This document shows, one piece after another, positions 15,460 to 22,006 of a stretch of 52,184 bases of DNA. How positions within the stretch are numbered: the first letter of the stretch is position 1; each line of letters opens with the position of its first letter. This stretch comes from CAZOOA01 sp964581355 (GTDB lineage: Bacteria > Bacillota > Dethiobacteria > DTU022 > UBA8154): the NCBI GenBank assembly GCA_964581355.1, contig CAZOOA010000012.1, positions 1-52,184 of the forward strand, given 5' to 3'. Below the pieces are notes generated by a model. It did not search any database, was not told where the DNA came from, and saw nothing but the letters and a program-made list of their open reading frames with translations. The translations under genes were made by a program, and so were the position numbers.

Positions 15460-16140
15460 ATGATGAACATTAAAATTATCGCCTGTGAAGTGCTTCGAGA
15501 CGAACTTCTTGCTGTTTCTCCCCGAGGTATTTCTATTAAATTCATGAGCTTTCATCTTCACAATTATCCTGACTTGCTCAGGTCCGAACTTCAGTCAGAA
15601 ATAAATCGCTCCACAGAATATAACTGCATCATCCTTTGCTATGGCAACTGTGGCAGGGGAATCATCGGGTTACAGGTTCCTGATTGCACCCTGGTTGTCC
15701 CCCGGGTTAACGACTGCATCCACCTGATGTTCGGTTGTTCCGCTGACTACCACCGGGAGCGCAAAAAGGAGCCGGGCACCTTCTACCTGACGAAAGGCTG
15801 GATTGAAAGGGGGAGCGATGCTGTAAAAGATTATGAAAAAATGTGTGCCCGTTATGGTGATCGAAAAGCAAAGCTGGTTACCAGGGAAACATACAAGCAC
15901 TACAAAAGGGTTGCTCTGATCGATAACGGCTCATATACCGCCAGTGATTACCTAGCTTATGCAGAAGCCCTTGCTTCTTTCATCAATGCAGATTCTTTGG
16001 AAATACTCCCCGGTTCATTAACCATGTTTTATAAAATGGTACATGGTGATTGGGATGACAGTTTCAGGATACTGGAGCGCTTTACGACGGTTATGCCGGA
16101 TGATTATATATCCAATGTTGGAACACATCGGAGGTGCTAA
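15460..16140 (+). CDS. DUF1638 family protein
   Basis: The 226-aa soluble protein matches DUF1638, a family often seen beside corrinoid methyltransferase genes. Conserved Cys-containing segments are visible: IACEVLRDEL at the start, LCYGNCGRG (about 64-72) and DCIHLMFGC (about 86-94). It ends in Cys226. The repeated Cys motifs suggest metal or cofactor handling, but no function is established that I know of. A perfect TATAAT lies at 15401-15406 with a poor -35, so this gene and the two-component genes may have their own promoter. Only 3 bases separate it from the corrinoid-domain kinase, implying a shared role. ATG 15460 and ATG 15463 are both possible starts. Confidence 0.8.
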   Translation: MMNIKIIACEVLRDELLAVSPRGISIKFMSFHLHNYPDLLRSELQSEINRSTEYNCIILCYGNCGRGIIGLQVPDCTLVVPRVNDCIHLMFGCSADYHRERKKEPGTFYLTKGWIERGSDAVKDYEKMCARYGDRKAKLVTRETYKHYKRVALIDNGSYTASDYLAYAEALASFINADSLEILPGSLTMFYKMVHGDWDDSFRILERFTTVMPDDYISNVGTHRRC

Positions 16141-16143
16141 CGG

Positions 16144-18015
16144 GTGTTAAATGGTTTAAGCGAGGCCATTGTGAGTGGAGATCTCGGGCAAACAGAAAGA
16201 ATTTTTAATCAACTGCTGCACAGCAGGGTTCCGGTGGAAACCATTATTTCCCGTGGAATTATCGTTGGAATGAATTTGGTCAATGAAAAGTTCCAAAGTC
16301 ATGAATTCTCTATTGCAGATGTTATTTCTTCAGGAGAAGCGGTAAAAATTGTGCTGGAAAAAGTGAAGAAATTGCCTGCATACTGTAAAAAAGCTGTGAA
16401 AGGTAAAGCAGTTATTGGGACCGTAGAGGGGGATGTTCACAGCATTGGAAAAAACTTGGTTGCTCTGGCACTGGAAATCAAGGGAATAGAAGTAATTGAC
16501 CTGGGGGTTGATGTTACACCAGAACGATTCATTAAAGCTGTAATAAAACATACTCCCCAATTTGTGTGCATGTCCTGCCTGCTCTCAGTCACCATGTTTA
16601 AAATGAAGGAAACGATTATGGCTATTGAAGAAGCAGGACTGCGGGACCAGGTGAAAGTAATTATCGGGGGGACTTCTGTAACGGAGCAATTTGCTACAGA
16701 AATTGGCGCCGATGTTTACCTTGAAAATGGCCTGGAAATTGGAGTAAAAGCTTGTGAGTTGTTAGAATCCTGGGATTACAATGAGGCAGCAAGCAGCCGG
16801 GCTGTATTTTGGCAAAAAATTGCTGATGAAATGATCCTGGAACAGGCGGGTCGTGCCTTCTATGAACAGACGGGGGTGAACATTCTTATAGATAGCAGGC
16901 AAAATCCTGAATTGTTGGAAGGCATGGATGAAAGGCATCAGGAAAAGACCTGGGAGAATGTTCTGGCAGTTCTGAAGGGGCAGGAACAGGAAGTGCTTGA
17001 TATTTTCAGCCGGGATGACCTGGAAATTCTGCTGTTACGTACCCAGGACGACATGTATAAAGTGTATTACCCGATACTTTTCAAAAAGTACCTTTTGGGG
17101 TGGATTGTAACAGAGCCATTTTCTCTCCAAGCTGTGGAGTCTGTACAATTGCCCTCCATGATGAGGATGCTCTGCCTGGTTGGAGAAAATATTAGTTCTC
17201 GTTATAAAATTGAAGTTCTGGAAAAACAGCTAAGCCAAAACAAAGAAAAAATGCTGGAAGCCCTGGATTTACAGGAGGAACTAAAAATTGATCTCCACGA
17301 GGCAACCCTAAACCGACTGCAATGTCAGACAAACCCCCACTTCCTGTTTAACTCACTTAATATTGGTGCCCGCCTTGCTTTTCTGGAAAATGCTGCGAAA
17401 ACAGAACACTTTCTATACACCTTGTCTGGGCTGTTAAGGTATACATTAAAAAACATTAAAAAAGCGGTTACAGTGGGCGAAGAGATGAACATCATCAAAG
17501 ATTATTTGGAAATACAGCAATTGCGATTTCAAGACAGGTTAACCGTAGCATATGAGATTAATGAACATTTGCTGGAAGCAATGATACCCTGCATGGCCCT
17601 GCAGCCCCTGGTAGAAAACGCTATCGTCCATGGGATGGAGCCATGCGAACAACAAGTTATGCTGAAAATAACACTTCAGAAAAATGACCCTGGAGTTCTT
17701 TTTATGGTTGAGGATAATGGAAAGGGGATTGACTACAAGCAGATGGAGGAAATCACCCGGTTTAAGATAAACCGATCATGGCAGGGTCATTCAACCGGTC
17801 TGGGCTTATCAAATGTGCAGCAGCGCCTGCAGCTTTTTTTTGGCTCAGACTGTGGGTTGCAAATAACAAATAAAGAAAACGGAGGAACCCGTGCCAGTGT
17901 GTATTTTCGTTTAATTGCTTCCAGTTTAGCGGCATTTGAACAAGACAACGAGCAAGCATTCACAATAAACTATACTGGCGATCCCGACAAGGGGATAAGT
18001 AAATGTATAAATTGA
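16144..18015 (+). CDS. sensor histidine kinase with N-terminal corrinoid-binding domain
   Basis: The 623-aa protein has no membrane segments. Residues 1-210 form a complete MtaC-like module: a helical cap followed by a B12 domain with D97-V-H99-S-I-G102, then 41 residues to S144-C-L146, then 28 residues to G175-G176, the textbook cobalamin-binding spacing. Residues about 215-350 form an unassigned sensor-like region, perhaps PocR/GAF-like, followed by a coiled coil (about 352-385). The C-terminal part is a LytS/YesM-type kinase, with phospho-acceptor His399 in NPHFLFNSLN, an N-box in VENAIVHG, and DNGKGI and GLGLSNV. The GTG start has GGAGGTG upstream. The gene overlaps the response regulator by 13 bases. 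It most likely senses presence, methylation or redox state of a corrinoid and controls the methyltransferase genes. Confidence 0.88.
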   Translation: MLNGLSEAIVSGDLGQTERIFNQLLHSRVPVETIISRGIIVGMNLVNEKFQSHEFSIADVISSGEAVKIVLEKVKKLPAYCKKAVKGKAVIGTVEGDVHSIGKNLVALALEIKGIEVIDLGVDVTPERFIKAVIKHTPQFVCMSCLLSVTMFKMKETIMAIEEAGLRDQVKVIIGGTSVTEQFATEIGADVYLENGLEIGVKACELLESWDYNEAASSRAVFWQKIADEMILEQAGRAFYEQTGVNILIDSRQNPELLEGMDERHQEKTWENVLAVLKGQEQEVLDIFSRDDLEILLLRTQDDMYKVYYPILFKKYLLGWIVTEPFSLQAVESVQLPSMMRMLCLVGENISSRYKIEVLEKQLSQNKEKMLEALDLQEELKIDLHEATLNRLQCQTNPHFLFNSLNIGARLAFLENAAKTEHFLYTLSGLLRYTLKNIKKAVTVGEEMNIIKDYLEIQQLRFQDRLTVAYEINEHLLEAMIPCMALQPLVENAIVHGMEPCEQQVMLKITLQKNDPGVLFMVEDNGKGIDYKQMEEITRFKINRSWQGHSTGLGLSNVQQRLQLFFGSDCGLQITNKENGGTRASVYFRLIASSLAAFEQDNEQAFTINYTGDPDKGISKCIN

Positions 18016-19622
18016 TGATCGTTGATGATGAACCCCTGGAGAGGCAGTTCATCAGGGAGGTTGTAAAAGATGTTCAAAAAATAGCTTTTATCTCTGAAGC
18101 AAGTAATGGCAAGGAAGCGGTTAAAAAAGCATTTATCGAGAAACCGGATATCATTTTCATGGATATCAAACTTCCGGTGATGAATGGTATTGAAGCCAGC
18201 GTAACCATTAAGGAGGGACTGCCATACACAAAAATTGTGATTATATCGGCCTACGATGATCACTTGTATATCAAAGAAGCTTTTCAATTGGGAGCAAAAA
18301 ATTACCTGTTAAAACCTGTCCAGAAGGAAGAGTATAGGAAAATTACTGATAAACTTGTATTGGAACTGGACCGGGAAAGGATGAGGCTCAATAAAGCCGA
18401 ACAGTTAACAGGATTGGCACAAGAAATGATGCCCTATGTAAAATTGGGATTTATCATGGAGTTGTTAAGTGGCACCATTTCTTCCCTGGAAGAACTCCAG
18501 GATAGATCAGCTTTTCTTAATATTGAACGACTTCCCGAGATAGCCCTGGTTGTAGATATCGATAACTTCCAGAAATTATCTTTTCAAAAAACAGAATTGC
18601 AAAAACAGTTGTTAAAGCAGCAGATATTGCAGTCCATCAATGAATCTATCCAGGAACAGCGCTACACGTTTTGTACTCCTCTTATCGGTGATCTGTTCAT
18701 TGTTTTTATGGGTTTTCAAGAAAGTGAGTTGGAAGCAAAAAAAAAGGCTGCGAATAATTTGGCTTATAAGATCCACAGGGATGTTTTAGCAAAGCGCCTG
18801 CCTTTGACTGTTTCTGTGGGGATTGGCAGAGTATGCAATCCTCTATGTATCGTCACTTCTTACCAAGAGGCTTTAAACTCTCTCGAAAACCGGCTGATTA
18901 GCGGAGGAAACCAGGTAATTCATATCGATGATGTGCAGCCTGCTCATAGCAGCACCTGGTTATACCCCAAGTTAATTCATAGTGAATTAAAACGCAGCCT
19001 GCGAATTGGAGACCGGGACAACTGCTGTTACTACCTGGAAATTTTGCTGGAACGCATTACGATCCACCATGATGAACAGCATGATTTAGTCAAGAACATG
19101 ATCATGGAACTGCTCCTTGGCTTATCCAGGGAAGCGATAAGCGCAACAGGGAGCAGTTCGTTGCCTTTGGAAAAAAATTATATCGAGAATTGGAGCCAGG
19201 AAATCAATAAAATTACCCAATATTCCCAATTAAAGGAGTGGTTAACCCAAAAAGTTAGTGAACTGGCTGTGTATGTTGATGAAAGCAGGAACCAACAGCA
19301 AGCAATGCTGTTTAACAAGGCAAAAGCATACTTAAAGTCCAATTATTCCCGGGACATTTCCCTGGAAGATGCAGCAAATCATGTCTATTTAAGTCCCTCT
19401 TATTTTTGCAGGTTGTTTAAACAGTGTGTTGGGCAAACTTTTAAGGATTACTTGACACAGTTGAGGCTGACTGAAGCCAAGCGCCTAATGTTGCAACCAG
19501 GGCTGTCCATCCAGGATATTGCCAAGAACGTTGGCTATCAGGATGCAAGGTACTTCAGTTATGTATTTAAGAAGCATGAAGGACTGTCACCCAGCAATTA
19601 CCAGCGCAAAGTCCGGGTTTAA
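18003..19622 (+). CDS. AraC-type (YesN-like) response regulator
   Basis: The 539-aa protein has an N-terminal receiver (about 1-120; acidic pair D8-D9, phospho-acceptor D54 in IFMDIKLP, Lys in YLLKPVQ), a long middle region (about 140-420) and a C-terminal double helix-turn-helix of the AraC family (about 435-539, with the LSPSYFCRLFKQ and VGYQDARYFSYVFKK signatures). It overlaps the corrinoid-domain kinase gene and is its cognate regulator by position. The likely target is the cluster promoter upstream of 10008, possibly also a promoter near 15401. Binding sites were not identified. It is followed by a weak hairpin and the convergent msrA gene. Confidence 0.92.
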   Translation: MYKLMIVDDEPLERQFIREVVKDVQKIAFISEASNGKEAVKKAFIEKPDIIFMDIKLPVMNGIEASVTIKEGLPYTKIVIISAYDDHLYIKEAFQLGAKNYLLKPVQKEEYRKITDKLVLELDRERMRLNKAEQLTGLAQEMMPYVKLGFIMELLSGTISSLEELQDRSAFLNIERLPEIALVVDIDNFQKLSFQKTELQKQLLKQQILQSINESIQEQRYTFCTPLIGDLFIVFMGFQESELEAKKKAANNLAYKIHRDVLAKRLPLTVSVGIGRVCNPLCIVTSYQEALNSLENRLISGGNQVIHIDDVQPAHSSTWLYPKLIHSELKRSLRIGDRDNCCYYLEILLERITIHHDEQHDLVKNMIMELLLGLSREAISATGSSSLPLEKNYIENWSQEINKITQYSQLKEWLTQKVSELAVYVDESRNQQQAMLFNKAKAYLKSNYSRDISLEDAANHVYLSPSYFCRLFKQCVGQTFKDYLTQLRLTEAKRLMLQPGLSIQDIAKNVGYQDARYFSYVFKKHEGLSPSNYQRKVRV

Positions 19623-19646
19623 CCAATAAACCCGGTTGCCAGGGGG

Positions 19647-20477
19647 TTATTTTTTTACCATGTTTTGAAGAATGCCGGCGCCTAAACTGGACAGTCCCAG
19701 GTCCTCCAGCTCCTGTTCCAGGGAAACAGCATCACCATAACCGGCAATATACCCGTTTACCCGTGCAGCCGAGGTGGAATTGACAATATCCTGGAAATGA
19801 GGATATATTTTTTCATATTCCCCAATAAGGCGGGGGATATTTTGCAGGTAATATTTCTGGTGATAGTCTTCTGCTGGATAAAATATTGAAAGGGGAACCA
19901 GTTTCGTTTTAACAGATTTTTTGCGCTTTTGCTCCAGGGCTGCTTTGCTGTTCCAGGCGAACTCCTCCTGTTCCTGGTGATGGTAAAAGAGAATGTTCAT
20001 ATACTGCCTGGAAAAGGGCTGCCTGAAAGGGTTGTGACTTGTCCAGAATATCTCTAACAACTCTTGATAGGAAATAAGAGCGGGATCATAATCTATCTGC
20101 AACGCTTCTGTGTGGTCGCCCATCTGACGGTAGGTGGGATCTTCTTTGTCCCCTCCCGCATATCCAACACGGGTGCGAACGACTCCTTTTAACTGCCCGA
20201 ACCGGGCATCGGGACCCCAAAATCAACCTAAAGCAAAGGTGGCTGTTTCCAGGTTTTCAGCAGTATGTTGATCGATGAAGGGAATTTGTGGTTTAACCAA
20301 ATCTTTCTGAGACATGTTTTTCTCCTCCTTGGCCAAGGGTTTTTCCTTCAGGCCTGAATTCTGCCCGAAATTCTCCCCTGCCGGGCTGCATCCCAACAAA
20401 ATAAGAAGCAATAAAGAGCAGAGAAGAAGGGCAGTCCCTTTACATATTATTGACCTTGTGATAAAAAAACCGTGCAT
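19647..20477 (-). CDS. msrA: lipoprotein peptide-methionine (S)-S-oxide reductase with TGA-encoded selenocysteine
   Basis: Reading through the in-frame TGA at 20225-20223 gives one 276-aa protein. Residues 1-30 are a lipoprotein signal (LILLGC, lipidated Cys30), followed by a linker. MsrA begins at about residue 78 with TATFALG-U85-FWG, where the TGA replaces the catalytic Cys of GCFWG. The MsrA pattern continues with VGYAGG, PTYRQMGDHTEALQIDYDP and YHQKYY. There is no Cys after U85, so no resolving Cys. The enzyme would repair methionine sulfoxide outside the membrane using selenium chemistry. The ATG has AGGAG upstream and a strong promoter. A SECIS-like hairpin follows the TGA. Independent start codons downstream of the TGA would lack the active site, so two separate genes are unlikely. 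Confidence 0.9.
20194..20225 (-). promoter_or_regulatory. UGA codon and bacterial SECIS hairpin (msrA)
   Basis: On the minus strand, TGCCC/GGGCA forms a 5-bp stem at +15 to +19 and +25 to +29 after TGA, with the pentaloop GGTTC starting with G. The loop position (+20 to +24) equals that of the ArsC-like gene. Confidence 0.75.
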
Positions 20478-20519
20478 GTTTTTCTCCTGGCAAAAGATCT
20501 AAATCATCTTTCAGGTTAT

Positions 20520-20548
20520 ATTATATCTTAAATAATAAGAATTGTCAC
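20520..20548 (-). promoter_or_regulatory. sigma-A promoter of msrA
   Basis: Minus strand: GTGACA (20548-20543), 17-base spacer, perfect TATAAT (20525-20520), about 43 bases before the ATG. Confidence 0.75.
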
Positions 20549-20632
20549 TGGCAAGAGGAAAAATAATGTGATAAACTAGCAAAAAGCAGGCAGTTCGAGG
20601 AGTAATAAGGGTAATTAATCGAACTGTCAGGC

Positions 20633-20661
20633 TTGCACAAGCAAGACTCCTGGGTTATAAT
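20633..20661 (+). promoter_or_regulatory. promoter of tRNA-Arg(CCT)
   Basis: TTGCAC (20633-20638), 17-base spacer, perfect TATAAT (20656-20661). The tRNA begins 13 bases later. Confidence 0.85.
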
Positions 20662-20673
20662 ACTGGTAGAAAT

Positions 20674-20749
20674 GCACCCGTAGCTCAGGGGATAGAGCAC
20701 CGGATTCCTAATCCGGGTGTCGCAGGTTCGAATCCTGCCGGGTGCACCA
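20674..20749 (+). tRNA. tRNA-Arg (anticodon CCT)
   Basis: A 76-nt cloverleaf starting GCACCCG and ending CGGGTGC-A-CCA, with the CCA encoded. The anticodon stem CCGGA/TCCGG encloses the loop TTCCTAA, so the anticodon is CCT, reading AGG. The T arm has GGTTCGAATCC. It has its own promoter and terminator. Its 3' 54 nt are repeated at 21854. Confidence 0.95.
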
Positions 20750-20801
20750 TAATAGCAATAAAACCGCCCAGGTTGCCGGCATTTTGCCGCTGGGCGGTTT
20801 T
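20696..20801 (+). repeat. direct repeat copy 1 (tRNA-Arg 3' part plus terminator)
   Basis: This 106-base stretch covers the last 54 nt of tRNA-Arg(CCT), a short spacer and the terminator. It is repeated at 21854-21959 with one mismatch (C/T in the terminator loop region). The offset is 1158 bases. Confidence 0.95.
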
Positions 20802-20805
20802 AGTT
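20761..20805 (+). terminator. terminator of tRNA-Arg(CCT)
   Basis: AAACCGCCCAG (20761-20771) pairs with CTGGGCGGTTT (20790-20800), with an inner GCCGGC/GCCGC element. A short T tract follows. Part of the direct repeat. Confidence 0.85.
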
Positions 20806-21036
20806 ACTACAAGTAAAACAGATAATATGCTATAATAATTGTAATTGCTCAAAGCTAAATAAAAGTGCTATATAAAAGCGGAGCTTTGGGGAAGGTTCTG
20901 GCGCTTCCTGGGCAAAGCGAAGGACCAAATGGGAAAGAGTCGAACCGTTATCATACTTCGCGGAATGTGGCGTTATTATGGGCTCAGCAATTACTAATTG
21001 TTTTAGGTTCAATAAAGATGAAGGTGGTGTAGTTTA

Positions 21037-21321
21037 GTGGATCATTTAGTCGTCTCTTTGGAATTACCCCGTGACTTGCTGGGAGCTTTAGACGTTCCCC
21101 AGGAACAATTAAAGGATCGACTGCAAACCTTGATTGCTGTTGCTTTGGTTCAGGAAGGGAAGATATCTACAGGCAAAGGAGCCGAAGTGCTGGGAGTATC
21201 CAAGCTGGAATTTATTAAATTACTGTCAAGGCATGGTATAAACTATTTCACTGAATCTCAGGAAGAACTGGATACAGAAGTAGAAACACTAAAAAGGCTC
21301 TTGCAAGAGGAACAGTTGTGA
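21037..21321 (+). CDS. UPF0175 family antitoxin
   Basis: The 94-aa protein has the UPF0175 pattern: a short N-terminal strand (VVSLELPRDL), an ALVQEGKISTGKGAEVLGVS helix-turn-helix-like core (residues about 36-55) and an acidic C-terminal tail suited to toxin binding. Such proteins pair with DUF3368 toxins. The GTG start has AAGGTGGTG upstream. Its stop overlaps the next start (GTGA). The 235 bases before it carry a TATAAT (20831-20836) without a clear -35 and no gene. Confidence 0.8.
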   Translation: MDHLVVSLELPRDLLGALDVPQEQLKDRLQTLIAVALVQEGKISTGKGAEVLGVSKLEFIKLLSRHGINYFTESQEELDTEVETLKRLLQEEQL

Positions 21322-21806
21322 TTGTTGTAGCAAATGCCGGCCCTTTGATAGCTTTAGCACAAATCGAACATCTCCATCTTTTGCCGCAATTGTTTGGTAA
21401 TATCAAAATACCTGTGGCTATAGAGAATGAGGTAGTATCTTTTAAAGTCGACCGTCCAGGTGCTAAGGCTGTGAATGAAGCAGAATGGATTCAAGTTATC
21501 TCTGTTCAAAACCAAGCTGTTGTGCAACTTTTACGGGAGCGCTTGGATATGGGTGAAAGTGAAGCAGTAGCATTAGCTATTGAATTAAAGGCAGACTTGC
21601 TGTTAATAGATGAAGCTCGAGGAAGGCGAGTGGCAGAAACCCAGGGGCTTAATAAAGCAGGCACGATTGGAGCGTTAATCATGGCCAAACGTCTGGGATT
21701 TATCCAATCAGTGAGGCCTTTGCTGGATAAGCTTCTTGTTTGTGGTTTTAGAATGGATCAAAAACTATACCGGCATGCTTGTCAATTAGCTGGAGAAGAA
21801 GCATAG
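21318..21806 (+). CDS. DUF3368 PIN-like toxin
   Basis: The 162-aa protein of the PIN-related DUF3368 family is expected to be an RNase toxin. The N-terminal VVANAGPLIALAQIEHL, the LDMGESEAVALA segment and LLLIDEARGRRVAETQGL supply the acidic residues of the PIN site. The first strand carries Asn (ANAGP), as this family usually has Ser/Asn rather than the PIN Asp. The GTG start overlaps the antitoxin stop by 4 bases, giving tight coupling. The pair is the only gene content between the two tRNA-derived repeats. Confidence 0.85.
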   Translation: MIVVANAGPLIALAQIEHLHLLPQLFGNIKIPVAIENEVVSFKVDRPGAKAVNEAEWIQVISVQNQAVVQLLRERLDMGESEAVALAIELKADLLLIDEARGRRVAETQGLNKAGTIGALIMAKRLGFIQSVRPLLDKLLVCGFRMDQKLYRHACQLAGEEA

Positions 21807-21853
21807 TTATACTGAAGAATAAACCTTTGAACTTATGTATCCAAAATGAATAT

Positions 21854-21907
21854 AGCACCGGATTCCTAATCCGGGTGTCGCAGGTTCGAATCCTGCCGGG
21901 TGCACCA
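21854..21907 (+). pseudogene. truncated tRNA-Arg(CCT), 3' 54 nt only
   Basis: Identical to the last 54 nt of the tRNA at 20674-20749, including CCA, but lacking the promoter, the 5' acceptor strand and the D arm. It cannot make a tRNA. It is the boundary left by an insertion or duplication. Confidence 0.95.
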
Positions 21908-21959
21908 TAATAGCAATAAAACCGCCCAGGTTGTCGGCATTTTGCCGCTGGGCGGTTTT
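21854..21959 (+). repeat. direct repeat copy 2, downstream boundary of the toxin-antitoxin island
   Basis: 105 of 106 bases match 20696-20801. The terminator in this copy also works on the minus strand (stem followed by TTTTATT) for the gene ending at 22007. Confidence 0.95.
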
Positions 21960-22006
21960 TTACTGGAACGGGTTTGCTCCCTGGAATTAGGGATCGTCAT
22001 CCGGCT

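Noticed and set aside
19647..20123. A free-standing 158-aa MsrA-like gene starting at an internal ATG, with a separate 84-aa lipoprotein gene upstream
   Set aside because: Both frames are the same frame separated by one TGA at the catalytic position, with homology continuing on both sides and a SECIS hairpin. One selenoprotein gene explains them.
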